Shown here piece by piece: positions 9,948-19,880 of a DNA stretch of 64,000 nucleotides (position 1 is the first letter of the stretch; every line of letters begins with the position of its first letter). The notes beneath the pieces were generated by a model that had not been told where the DNA came from, did not search any database, and saw nothing but the letters and a program-made list of their open reading frames with translations. The translations under genes were made by a program, and so were the position numbers. This stretch comes from an uncultured Alphaproteobacteria bacterium. GTDB lineage: Bacteria > Pseudomonadota > Alphaproteobacteria > HIMB59 > GCA-002718135. The DNA lies in the NCBI GenBank assembly GCA_902602515.1, contig CACKRG010000003.1, forward strand, positions 62,001 through 126,000, given 5' to 3'.

Positions 9948-11108
9948 TTACTTTACCTTATGAGGATCTGCTGCATCACGTAATCCATCCCCTACATAGA
10001 CAAATGTTAAAATTAATACGACTAAGAAAAATACAGGTATGAAATACCATTGATAGTTTAGAAGTACGTCAGCCTTTGTTGCATTTTGCAAAAGTACACC
10101 AAGAGAATTTACTGGCTCTCGCAAACCAAGTCCTATAAAACTTAAAGCAGTTTCAGATAATAACATGTATGGAAAACTAATTACTAAATCTACAATAATA
10201 TAACTCGTAAAACTTGGTAATAAGTGTCTTACAATAATGTGAGTAGATGATGCTCCACAAAGTTTTGCAGCAAGAATATATTCTTGACTTCTTTCACTAA
10301 GCAAATGTGTTCTTACTCTTCTTGCTAGTGTGGGCCAAGAAATTAATCCAAGCAAACAAGATATAAAAAAGAAACGTAATTCAGAACTCCATTCTAATGG
10401 GGCAAAAGCTGCAAGACACATAAATAGAGGTATAGGTGGTACTGTTCGAATTGCATCAGTAAACATCTGAAGTACACTATCAATCCAACCACCATAATAA
10501 CCAGATATTCCTCCAATAATTAGCGATAGCACGAATGATATAAAAACACCAAGCGTACCTACAGCAAGTGAAATATAAATTGCACTTAAGGTTCTACTAA
10601 ATAAATCTTTTCCTGCTTTATCTGTTCCAAATATGTGAATTCCACCTTCTTCAACTCCAAATAAATGGGTATTAAATGTAAAACCTGAAATTTTAAAATC
10701 TAAAACCTTACCTGGAAGATTTATATTAAAATCAAAAACTTTGTATTCCCATCCTTCGACAAAAAAATAAACGTATCTTCTTTTTTCAGTATCAACTTTA
10801 TATACCCATCTGAAGTTAGTATCTGCTCCTCTATATTTTTCTAATGTGTGTAAAAACGGCCTAGCTGAAAAACCATTCTCATCCCAAAACATTGGAATTT
10901 GAGGAGCTCCATTTTCATAATCTTTATCTCGTCCTTTGATGGTTGGATCATAAGGAGATAAAAAATCTGCAAAGAGACTACAAATAATCATAAATAATAA
11001 AATAGATCCAGCAATCATTGCAGATCTATTTCCAAAAAAACGTGTTCTTACCAATTGCATTTGTGTTGCAGTATAATAAGCTTCTTTTTTTTGATTACTA
11101 ACCTCCAC
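9948..11108 (-). CDS. Opp-type ABC transporter permease (DppC/YejE-like, with extended periplasmic insertion)
   Basis: SLFADFLSPYDP N-terminus, C-terminal BPD_transp_1 region. Confidence 0.9.
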   Translation of the reverse strand: MEVSNQKKEAYYTATQMQLVRTRFFGNRSAMIAGSILLFMIICSLFADFLSPYDPTIKGRDKDYENGAPQIPMFWDENGFSARPFLHTLEKYRGADTNFRWVYKVDTEKRRYVYFFVEGWEYKVFDFNINLPGKVLDFKISGFTFNTHLFGVEEGGIHIFGTDKAGKDLFSRTLSAIYISLAVGTLGVFISFVLSLIIGGISGYYGGWIDSVLQMFTDAIRTVPPIPLFMCLAAFAPLEWSSELRFFFISCLLGLISWPTLARRVRTHLLSERSQEYILAAKLCGASSTHIIVRHLLPSFTSYIIVDLVISFPYMLLSETALSFIGLGLREPVNSLGVLLQNATKADVLLNYQWYFIPVFFLVVLILTFVYVGDGLRDAADPHKVK

Positions 11109-12117
11109 CCATAACTCCTTTTCTTATTCTTGGATCAATTATAGCTAAAATAATATCAGTAATAAAATTAACAAAAACAATAGTTGCTGTTAAAAGAAAA
11201 ATAATCGCACCTGCTAATTGTTGATCATTCGATCTAGCTAATGCTTCAATCAATAATGCTCCTGCTTCAGTAAGAATTAAAATCAATGCTACGATAGGTA
11301 ATGCGCTAAAAATTCGATTAAGATCAAAACCTATAGAATTAATAACGGGGCCTAATGAATGCTTGGCAGGGTATCTCCATAGTAGACTCATTCCTGATAT
11401 TCCTCTAGCTCTTGCAGCCATCACATATAATTTATCATTTTCATCTAACATGAGTGCTCTAACTGTCTGAAGAGCAAACGCAGTTGCATTCCAACCTAAA
11501 ACAAAAATTGGAAGCCATGCTCTACTCAAAAAATCAAATAATTTTGACGTTGACCATGGTTCATTTTCATATTCTTGAGAAAATAAACCTGTCATTGTAT
11601 CTCCATAATAAACAGTCATAAAAAGCATTATACACAGTGCAACTAAAAAATTTGGAAGGGCAATTCCAAGATAACTAATAAATTTAAGCGTGTTATCTAA
11701 TGATGCATATTTTGTCGTGGCCGAAATAATACCAACAGGTATTGCTATTAAATATGAAAAAATAAGTGCTACCAAACATATTGTAAGTGATAGCATAAAT
11801 CTTCCACTTAATAATTCATTTATGTTCATTCTTAAGATACAACTATCACCAAAATCACCATTAAAGACTATATTAGAAACCCATTTCCCATACCTATATA
11901 AGAATGGTTTATCTAAACCTAAACGAATTTTTTCTTTCTCTATGTCTTCATAAGTTATTTGCGATCCTTGTGTATTTTTAAATGCAAGATATCTCTCTGC
12001 ACATGTTCCAGGGACTAATTCCATTAAAGAAAAAACAATAAAACATACTAGTAGCAATGTTATGATTGCTAGTCCTGCTCTTGTAAGAGTAAATTGTATA
12101 AAATTAATCATATCCAA
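11098..12117 (-). CDS. Opp-type ABC transporter permease (DppB-like)
   Basis: LLLVCFIVFSLMELVPG N-terminus, AARARGIS...PAKHSLGPVI EAA-type loop. Confidence 0.9.
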   Translation of the reverse strand: MDMINFIQFTLTRAGLAIITLLLVCFIVFSLMELVPGTCAERYLAFKNTQGSQITYEDIEKEKIRLGLDKPFLYRYGKWVSNIVFNGDFGDSCILRMNINELLSGRFMLSLTICLVALIFSYLIAIPVGIISATTKYASLDNTLKFISYLGIALPNFLVALCIMLFMTVYYGDTMTGLFSQEYENEPWSTSKLFDFLSRAWLPIFVLGWNATAFALQTVRALMLDENDKLYVMAARARGISGMSLLWRYPAKHSLGPVINSIGFDLNRIFSALPIVALILILTEAGALLIEALARSNDQQLAGAIIFLLTATIVFVNFITDIILAIIDPRIRKGVMGGG

Positions 12118-12147
12118 TAATTAGCAATTTAGAATAATTGAAAAAAG

Positions 12148-12177
12148 AAAAGCGGCAATAAATAATTGCCGCTTTTT
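12148..12177 (-). terminator. Hairpin between the SBP gene and the downstream permease gene (terminator/attenuator or mRNA 3' stabiliser)
   Basis: aaaa-GCGGCAAT-aaata-ATTGCCGC-tttt: perfect 8 bp GC-containing stem with A/T flanks on both sides. Confidence 0.75.
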
Positions 12178-12197
12178 GTATATTTTATTAATTTAAA

Positions 12198-14249
12198 TTA
12201 CTCGTCTAACCACCATTGAGTAGCTAAGTATGGGTATGTTCTATAATACTCATAAGAAGTAGTTTTAAATTGCGTAAAGTTTTTAAGAGCATTTCTATGA
12301 TAAGTTGGGAAAGGAGCTTTCACCGTACCTATCAAGAGGCTTTGCTCAGTTAACATTGTAGCAATTTTTTCACCCCACTCATTAGACTCTGCAGTACCAA
12401 GAGCATAAGATTGGAATTTATCAATTCCATCACTTAAGTCATATACCCACTGAGGTGGTTCAGTACCTTCAGAACCATTACTGTCAATATATGCTGCCCA
12501 ATCTAAACCTTGTGTATGGTTAAAATAGTTACCAAATGGAGGTTTAAATGTTTCTGGGTTACCAGCAACAATTGCAAGTGGTTGGCCTTTGTCCCATACA
12601 TGAACATCTAATTGATTTGCAGCTTGCGAACCACGATATTCATCTGGAGTTACTTCTTTGAAAGTAGTTTTAACTCCTACCTCATTGAAATATCTTGCAA
12701 CAAGTTCAACTTCAACACCACCAATACCTTGAGTAGCATAATCAATGTTAATAGCTAGAGCATCACCATTTGGAAGTTCTCTAAATCCATCACCATCTAC
12801 ATCTTTTAATCCTACTTCATCAAGAAGTGCATTTGCTCCGTCTGGATCGTATTGTGTCATGTGCATTTTAATACTTTCAGGAACAAAGTCTGGTGCAGGT
12901 GAAAATCCTACAAACTGCTCAACTTTACCTAAACCGTAATAAGCAACATCATTGATTTCATCTCTATTCATTGCAATTGACATTGCTTGACGGAAACGAA
13001 TATCACCATACACTTTACGTTTTTCAGGGTCAGGGTGAGTTACATTAAAGCTAAATAATGCAGCACCACAACCTGGGTTGATTTGCACACTATAACCACC
13101 TGCATCAGCACCATCTAATAGTTGAGGCGCAGACTCAAGCTGAACTGACTGAGATTTATAATCAACTTCACCATTAACAAGTTTTAATAATCTTATTTCG
13201 TTTTCATTGATGTATCTTTCATTTTGATAATCAATATATGGTAACTGATTTCCTGCAGTATCAACTTGGTGGAAATAAGGATTAGCAGCATATACTCTTC
13301 CTTCAGTGGTATCTTCAATAGTCATATATGCTTCCAAAGATGGATATGCAGCATATGGAAGGCCAGCTACTAAATCCGGTCTTGCAAGAAGTGGAGTTGG
13401 AGTATCAGTCCATCCAGAGTTTCCATAATATGCAGCAAGCGCATCATAACCATCTGAAAATCCTAAAGCTTGCGCATTTGCATCAGCATTAGAGTCAATT
13501 TCTGGGTGAAACTGTTCTAGGAAATGAGAAGGCATGAAAAACTGATTATATGACCATGCGATTGTGGCAGTTAAACCAGGGAATGGTGAAGGTAAATTGA
13601 ATCTAACAGTTTGATCATCAATTACATCAACAGTCATTGGTTCGCCACCAACTAATAAATAAGGATATGGTTTTTCTCTGATTTTTGGATTCATCATTAA
13701 ATCCTCATACCAAAACTCTACATCTCTAGCGACAAATGGTTCTCCATTAGACCACTTGTGACCTTTTCTAAGTGTAAAAGTTAAAGTTGTAAAATCAGAA
13801 TTCCATTCAAAATCTTTAGCAACGTTTGGAACGATAGTAGATAAGTCATCAGCAAAACGAAGTAAATTAACGTGTCTTGTTGAAAGCATATCAGACGTAC
13901 CAGCTTCTGTTGCGTTAGAAAGGAAATTAATAGTTCCACCATATTCACCAATAGAATCGTAAGGAACAACTACTAGAGGTTCATCAGGTAATCGATCTGC
14001 GACACCAGGCAAACCTTCGTTACCTTGAATTGTAGCATTAATACTAGCAATATTTGGATTTTCAGAAAACTTCATAGTACATCCGGCTGCACTTTCATAT
14101 TCTGACAATTCATATTGCTGTGGGTACTTTCCGCCAGTTTGACCATCGTTCATTGTAGAACCTTTACAATGACCATCTGCGAAAGAGCTTCCACTCCACA
14201 CTAAAGTTGTGAAAGAAAATACTAAAGCTATGAATAGTTTTTTTAACAT
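12198..14249 (-). CDS. ABC transporter substrate-binding protein, large Opp-type (SBP_bac_5)
   Basis: Signal peptide MLKKLFIALVFSFTTLVWSGSSFA; RBS aggagaaa upstream of 14249, so the track start at 14315 is probably too long. Confidence 0.88.
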   Translation of the reverse strand: MLKKLFIALVFSFTTLVWSGSSFADGHCKGSTMNDGQTGGKYPQQYELSEYESAAGCTMKFSENPNIASINATIQGNEGLPGVADRLPDEPLVVVPYDSIGEYGGTINFLSNATEAGTSDMLSTRHVNLLRFADDLSTIVPNVAKDFEWNSDFTTLTFTLRKGHKWSNGEPFVARDVEFWYEDLMMNPKIREKPYPYLLVGGEPMTVDVIDDQTVRFNLPSPFPGLTATIAWSYNQFFMPSHFLEQFHPEIDSNADANAQALGFSDGYDALAAYYGNSGWTDTPTPLLARPDLVAGLPYAAYPSLEAYMTIEDTTEGRVYAANPYFHQVDTAGNQLPYIDYQNERYINENEIRLLKLVNGEVDYKSQSVQLESAPQLLDGADAGGYSVQINPGCGAALFSFNVTHPDPEKRKVYGDIRFRQAMSIAMNRDEINDVAYYGLGKVEQFVGFSPAPDFVPESIKMHMTQYDPDGANALLDEVGLKDVDGDGFRELPNGDALAINIDYATQGIGGVEVELVARYFNEVGVKTTFKEVTPDEYRGSQAANQLDVHVWDKGQPLAIVAGNPETFKPPFGNYFNHTQGLDWAAYIDSNGSEGTEPPQWVYDLSDGIDKFQSYALGTAESNEWGEKIATMLTEQSLLIGTVKAPFPTYHRNALKNFTQFKTTSYEYYRTYPYLATQWWLDE

Positions 14250-14367
14250 ATATTTTCTCCTATAAGATAAATTTATCGTATACTTTTTTTTTATACACTT
14301 TTGAGTTTTTATCAAAAATATTTGACAATTATATTACGTTTTTTTTAAGAAAATTGTGTATTTCTTT

Positions 14368-15276
14368 TTACAGCCAAACAGGGTTTAACCAAGCAAAACC
14401 ACCAAATTTATCAATAATACTAATTCTAAACCAACTTGTATCAAGATTGCTCAGATCAAAAATTGCTTCTGTAATATTATTACCATTTACACTTAAGGAT
14501 TTAGAACCTTTGCCAACTAAAGTGATATGCTCAGCTGGAGAAGAAATTACTTTTACTAAATTATTTTTGATTTCAAATTTTAAAACCTCAACCCCAGTTG
14601 AGGAATAATATTTTCCCATCTTCAAAGAATTTAATATGGATTGTTCATTCAAATTATCAGAGGCTACCATTACCCAGCCTCCTCCGGCATCAGGCATTCT
14701 AAAATGTGAGTCATCAGTAGCTGTTAAAAAAATTTTTTTATTTTCTTGCAATAAATAATCTACAGTTGCCGTGCCAAAACCTCTTGCTGCTTCTATGTGG
14801 CATGAGTGGTTATATATTTCTATTCCATGAGCATGACTTACAGACATGCATTCATCAAAAGTTAAAGTATACCATTCTGGATGTGCAATTGTTACAAATG
14901 CACCTGCATCTAATGCTCTTTTAATTAACTCTGGTGCTCTTTCTTGATCATCAGCACACTTAAAATCTAAAGGTAATCCATTGGCAACTATATGCCAGAG
15001 CTCATTTTTGATATATTTTTTTCCTTTACAATGAAGTTCAGCAGATGGAATGACAATAAAATTATCTTCATTTAAATTACTTGTATCTAAAACTAATTCG
15101 TTAGCAAACTTTTCACTTTTCCAAAGATGTTCAGAGAGACATGTAAAGTCATATCCTAATTTTTTGTACTCATTAACAACTTCATTTGGTTTTAATGCTC
15201 CATCAGAATGAGTAGAGTGTCCATGTAAGTTTCCCTTAAAATAATTAGTTGAATTTTTTGGAGGTAGTAATTCCAT
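14368..15276 (-). CDS. PHP-domain metal-dependent phosphoesterase-like protein
   Basis: NLHGHSTHSDGALKPNEVVNEYKKLGYDFTCLSEH and AHPEW motifs. Confidence 0.85.
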   Translation of the reverse strand: MELLPPKNSTNYFKGNLHGHSTHSDGALKPNEVVNEYKKLGYDFTCLSEHLWKSEKFANELVLDTSNLNEDNFIVIPSAELHCKGKKYIKNELWHIVANGLPLDFKCADDQERAPELIKRALDAGAFVTIAHPEWYTLTFDECMSVSHAHGIEIYNHSCHIEAARGFGTATVDYLLQENKKIFLTATDDSHFRMPDAGGGWVMVASDNLNEQSILNSLKMGKYYSSTGVEVLKFEIKNNLVKVISSPAEHITLVGKGSKSLSVNGNNITEAIFDLSNLDTSWFRISIIDKFGGFAWLNPVWL

Positions 15277-15337
15277 ATAATCTCTATAGTTGATATTATT
15301 TATATTTTATTTTATTTAAATCTATATAAATTAATTC

Positions 15338-16387
15338 ATGTTAACTACAGTAATAGGTGCCTATCCAAAACCTAAATATATTAAAATTACTGATTGGTTT
15401 AATGCAGCAGGTGGAACAGATACGGAGCATCCGACAAAATTCTATAATAATGAAATTAAGGAAATGGGTACTAAGGCTGAAGAACTATTTCAAAGAGCAA
15501 CAATAGAAATAATTAAAGATCAAGAAGAGTGCGGAATAGATATTTTAACTGATGGTGAAGTTAGAAGAGAAAATTATATTCATTATCATTGCAGATATCT
15601 TGAGGGTATTGATTTTGAGACACTTTCTGAAAAAGTAGCAAGAACAGGTAATTACAAATGTTGGCTTCCAACAATAACAGGAAAGGTTAAAGCTACAGAA
15701 CCTTTTTTAGTTGATGAATGGAATATTAACCAAAAACTTACTTCAAAACCTCTAAAAATTACAATTCCAGGTCCTATGACGATAACAGACACTATTGCCA
15801 ACACTTACTATAAATCTGATGAAAAGATGGGAGAAGATTTAGCAGATGCAATAAATATTGAAATTAAAAGATTAGTTGATGTCGGATGTAAGTATATACA
15901 AGTAGATGAACCGCTGTTTGCAAGAAAACCAGAAAATGCATTAAATTTTGGTATTAAAAATTTAGAGAGATGTTTTAAGGATATAAATGATGAAAGTGTA
16001 GAAAAAATAACACATATTTGCTGCGGATATCCTGATAAATTAGATGTTATTGATTATCCAAAAGCTCCTTTAGATTCTTATAGAAAAGTTAGTGAGGATT
16101 TAGATAACTCTATTATAGATACAGTTTCAATCGAAGATGCTCACAGATATAATGATCTAAATTTTTTAAAAAATTTTAAAAATACAAAAATTATTTTTGG
16201 ATTAATAAAAATTGCAAGTTCAGAGATAGAAACTAAAGAAGAAATCATTTCAAGAATAAAAGATGTATTACACTTTATTGATAAAGAACAACTTATAGTA
16301 GCACCAGATTGTGGACTAGGACATTTATCTAGAGATTTAGCAAAAACTAAACTAAAGATTATGGTAGATGCTGCTAAAAGTTTCTAG
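15338..16387 (+). CDS. MetE C-terminal-like (cobalamin-independent methionine synthase family) protein
   Basis: TVIGAYPKP N-terminus, DILTDGEVRRENYI, HICCG and PDCGLG putative Zn-ligand motifs. Confidence 0.8.
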   Translation: MLTTVIGAYPKPKYIKITDWFNAAGGTDTEHPTKFYNNEIKEMGTKAEELFQRATIEIIKDQEECGIDILTDGEVRRENYIHYHCRYLEGIDFETLSEKVARTGNYKCWLPTITGKVKATEPFLVDEWNINQKLTSKPLKITIPGPMTITDTIANTYYKSDEKMGEDLADAINIEIKRLVDVGCKYIQVDEPLFARKPENALNFGIKNLERCFKDINDESVEKITHICCGYPDKLDVIDYPKAPLDSYRKVSEDLDNSIIDTVSIEDAHRYNDLNFLKNFKNTKIIFGLIKIASSEIETKEEIISRIKDVLHFIDKEQLIVAPDCGLGHLSRDLAKTKLKIMVDAAKSF

Positions 16388-17499
16388 TGAACTAAATTTT
16401 CTGGATCTATATATTCATAGCTTAAATCATCGGCAATAGCTTTATAAGTCACTGAGCCTTTATAAATATTTAGACCATCCATAAAGTTTTTATCATTTTT
16501 AAGTGCTTTATTAAAACCATTAGCAGCTAAGCTTTGAATAAAAGGTAATGTAACAGTGTTTAAAGCAAGAGTTGAAGTTCTAGGAACACCACCGGGCATA
16601 TTAGCAACGCAATAATGGACAATATCATCAACGATATATGTTGGATTTGCATGAGTTGTTGGTTTACTTGTTTCCACACAACCCCCTTGATCAATTGCAA
16701 CATCTACAATTACAGATCCGCTTTTCATTTCTTTAATCATTTCTTTAGTTATAATTTTTGGTGCATTAGAACCAGGTACTAAAACTCCTCCAACAAGCAA
16801 GTCACATTCAGAAATATAATCTTGAATATTAATTTTATCACTTTGCAAAGGTTCAATTTTATCTCCAAATTTCTCTTTTAATTCTTCTAAACGTCGCTCA
16901 GACTTGTCAGTAATAAATACTTTTGCTTGCATTCCTGTTGCAATGATTGCAGCGTTTTCACCAACAACACCGCCTCCTAAAATCAGAACTGTGCCAGGTA
17001 AAACACCTGGAGCACCCCCTAATAATAAGCCGCTTCCTCCTTTATGCTTTTCAAGAGAATAAGCTCCAGCTTGAATTGACATTCTACCAGCAACTGCGCT
17101 CATAGGGGCTAACAATGGCAGTTTATTATTTTGATCAGTTACTGTTTCATAAGCGATACAAATTGATTTTGAGTCTATTAGACCTTTTGTTAATTTGGGA
17201 GCAGCTGAAAGATGTAAATAAGTAAATAGAATTTGGTTTTCTTTTAACATTTCTACTTCATTCATTTGAGGTTCTTTAACCTTAATAATCATTTCAGAGT
17301 CGTTAAATATGTCCTCTGCTGAATTGACGATTTTTGCTCCAGAATTTTCATAATCACTATTTGAAAAGCCTGCGCCTATTCCCGCATTATTTTGAATTAA
17401 AACAGTATGACTATCTTTAGTTAATTCTTTTACACTTTGTGGTGTAAGACCAACTCTTGATTCTTGAGCTTTAATCTCAGACGGTACTCCAATTTTCAT
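16384..17499 (-). CDS. ald: Alanine dehydrogenase
   Basis: MKIGVPSEIKAQESRVGLTP, KVKEPQ, NMPGGVPRTST motifs. Confidence 0.93.
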   Translation of the reverse strand: MKIGVPSEIKAQESRVGLTPQSVKELTKDSHTVLIQNNAGIGAGFSNSDYENSGAKIVNSAEDIFNDSEMIIKVKEPQMNEVEMLKENQILFTYLHLSAAPKLTKGLIDSKSICIAYETVTDQNNKLPLLAPMSAVAGRMSIQAGAYSLEKHKGGSGLLLGGAPGVLPGTVLILGGGVVGENAAIIATGMQAKVFITDKSERRLEELKEKFGDKIEPLQSDKINIQDYISECDLLVGGVLVPGSNAPKIITKEMIKEMKSGSVIVDVAIDQGGCVETSKPTTHANPTYIVDDIVHYCVANMPGGVPRTSTLALNTVTLPFIQSLAANGFNKALKNDKNFMDGLNIYKGSVTYKAIADDLSYEYIDPENLVH

Positions 17500-18839
17500 T
17501 ATCTATCATGCATATAATTTGAAATACCAGTTCTTAGTTTTTCAATAATCTCATCGATATGTTTTTTTTCACAGATGAAAGGTGGTGCAACAATTAAACA
17601 ATCTCCTGTTGCTTTAAGACTTAAACCAGCTTCAAATAATTTTTTAAAACATGCATAACCAGCTTTACCTAAACGCTCATCCATCTTGATATCAATTCCA
17701 CCCATCATTCCATAACCTCTAATATCGGTTATTATATCAAGGTCTTTTAATGAAAATAAACCATCTAAAAAATAGGGTGACATATCTTTTGCTCTTTCAA
17801 AGAGATTTTCTTTTTCAATAATATCCTGCATAGCAAGACCTGCAGCCATTGAAACAGGGATAGCAGAATAGGTGTATCCGTGAAAAAATTCTATTGCACC
17901 TGTAGGAGACGCGTCAACAATAGTGTCATATATATGATCTCTAGATGCAACAGCTCCTAATGGAACAACTCCGTTGGTTATTGCTTTAGCCATTGTCATT
18001 ATATCAGGACAAACATCAAATGCTTGAGCTCCAAATGGTGCGCCCATTCTACCCCAACCAGTTATAACTTCGTCAAAAATTAAAAGTATTCCGTGCTTGT
18101 TACATATTTCTCTCAAACGTTTTAAATATCCTTTTGGTGGCACTAGAGTACCTGTTGATCCAGCTACAGGTTCAACAATACATGCTGCGATATTTTCTGC
18201 TCCTATATTACCAGCTATTCTCTCTAAATCATCTGCAAGGTCAGCTCCGGTTTCTGGTTCACCTTTTATAAAAAGATTTTCTGGTAAATGAGTATGTCTT
18301 AAATGATGTACATTGGGCATCAAAATATTTGAAAATGTTTTTCTATTTGCAATCATACCTCCGACAGAAATTCCACCAATGTTCATACCGTGATAACCAC
18401 GTTCTCTGCCAACAATATGAGATCTATGGCCCTCACCTTTTGCTTTGAAATATGCAATGGCTGTTTTTATTGCAGTTTCAACTGCTGAAGATCCACAGAT
18501 TGTGAAAAATATTTTATTTAAATCCTCTGGAGTGTGTTTTGAAACCTTTCTGGCCAAATCAAATGAGCCTCCAAAACCTTGCTGAAAAGGTTGAACATAG
18601 TCTAATTGTTCTAACTGGTTTGAAACTGCTTCACGAATTTCTGGTCGTGAATGACCAGCTGGACTACAAAATAAACCCGAGCTAGCATCGATTAGCTTAT
18701 TTCCATAATGATCTGTATAATAAACTCCTTCAGCCTTAACCATTAATCTTGGACTATTTTTATAGTCTCTATTTGAAGTAAATGGCATCCAATGTTCTTC
18801 AAGAGAGTTAGGTATTTCGGTTCTTTTTTCTAAGTCCAT
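17499..18839 (-). CDS. Class III omega-amino acid:pyruvate aminotransferase (candidate taurine:pyruvate or beta-alanine:pyruvate)
   Basis: EEHWMPFTSNRD, DASSGLFCSPAGH, FDEVITGWGRMG PLP motif; overlaps ald by 1 nt. Confidence 0.85.
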   Translation of the reverse strand: MDLEKRTEIPNSLEEHWMPFTSNRDYKNSPRLMVKAEGVYYTDHYGNKLIDASSGLFCSPAGHSRPEIREAVSNQLEQLDYVQPFQQGFGGSFDLARKVSKHTPEDLNKIFFTICGSSAVETAIKTAIAYFKAKGEGHRSHIVGRERGYHGMNIGGISVGGMIANRKTFSNILMPNVHHLRHTHLPENLFIKGEPETGADLADDLERIAGNIGAENIAACIVEPVAGSTGTLVPPKGYLKRLREICNKHGILLIFDEVITGWGRMGAPFGAQAFDVCPDIMTMAKAITNGVVPLGAVASRDHIYDTIVDASPTGAIEFFHGYTYSAIPVSMAAGLAMQDIIEKENLFERAKDMSPYFLDGLFSLKDLDIITDIRGYGMMGGIDIKMDERLGKAGYACFKKLFEAGLSLKATGDCLIVAPPFICEKKHIDEIIEKLRTGISNYMHDR

Positions 18840-18881
18840 TTTTTTCCTTTTTTTTAATTGAGTATATGAAAATTAAGCTAA

Positions 18882-18915
18882 TTCAAAGAATATTTCTTCT
18901 TTGAAAGAGAAATAT
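18882..18915. promoter_or_regulatory. Nested inverted repeats between divergent aminotransferase and Pta-like genes
   Basis: TTCAAAGAA-N6-TTCTTTGAA (18882-18905) overlapping ATATTTCT-N10-AGAAATAT (18890-18915). Confidence 0.45.
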
Positions 18916-18957
18916 CATAGGAAAAAATGTAGCAGTGGTATAGAGAGAATACCAAAT

Positions 18958-19857
18958 ATGAGCACATTACCAGAAGATCTTAAAAGCAAAGCTTTAGAGA
19001 CTCCTAACATACCAGTAGCTGTAGTATGCCCCAATCAAGAAAGCATCCTATCAGCTGTAATTGAAGCTAAAAATATGAACCTAATCGATCCAACTTTAAT
19101 CGGAAATAAGAGTTTAATTGCTGAAACTGCAAAAAATTTAAGTTTAGATATTACAAATTTTGATATTGTCGAAGCAAAGGATGAAGAAGATAGTGCCTCA
19201 GTTGCTTGTCAAATGTCCAATGAAAATAGAAGTAAAATCATAATTAAAGGAAATCTTCATACTGATATTTTAATGCGTTCTTATCTAAAAAAAGAATTTA
19301 ATTTACTTGATGGCAGAAGATTAAGTCATATTTGGCATATGACTGCTCCACAACTTAAAAAACCTTTTTTTATTACTGATGGTGCCCTGAATGTTTTACC
19401 AAGAGTTGATATAAAATTACAGATTCTTAAAAATGCTGTTCAGTTTTGTAATAAACTAAATATTAAAAAACCAAAAGTTGCAATTTTATCAGGTACAGAA
19501 GATCCAATTGAAAGTATGCCAAGTTCAATTGATGCCAAAAAAGTTATGGAACTTGCTTTTGAAGAAAACATTAATGCATTTATTCATGGTCCACTAGCTT
19601 TTGATAATGCTGTTTCTGAGGAAGCAGCTACAATAAAAGGCATTAAAAACGATGTTGCTGGTGATGCTGATGTGTTATTAGTACCTAATTTAGAAACTGG
19701 AAATTCTTTATCTAAAATAATGGTTTATTTTATGAACGCATGTGCTGCAGGAATAGTAATTGGTGGTAAAATACCAGTTGTGGTGCCAAGCAGAGCTGAT
19801 AGTAAAAATTCTAAACTTGCATCAATTATGGCAGCTGTTGTAGCGGCAAATAACTAA
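18958..19857 (+). CDS. Phosphate acetyl/butyryltransferase family protein (Pta-like, COG0280 type)
   Basis: PTA_PTB-like sequence; IKGNLHTDILMR, TDGALNVLPR, GPLAFDNAVS...GDADVLLVPNLETGN; ATG at 18958 preferred over track start 18901 (TTG). Confidence 0.82.
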   Translation: MSTLPEDLKSKALETPNIPVAVVCPNQESILSAVIEAKNMNLIDPTLIGNKSLIAETAKNLSLDITNFDIVEAKDEEDSASVACQMSNENRSKIIIKGNLHTDILMRSYLKKEFNLLDGRRLSHIWHMTAPQLKKPFFITDGALNVLPRVDIKLQILKNAVQFCNKLNIKKPKVAILSGTEDPIESMPSSIDAKKVMELAFEENINAFIHGPLAFDNAVSEEAATIKGIKNDVAGDADVLLVPNLETGNSLSKIMVYFMNACAAGIVIGGKIPVVVPSRADSKNSKLASIMAAVVAANN

Positions 19858-19880
19858 TTAATAAATAAATTTTAAGTCAG

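Noticed and set aside
13781-13969. Same-strand out-of-frame ORF inside the large SBP gene
   Set aside because: Alternate-frame artefact; the in-frame SBP is intact.
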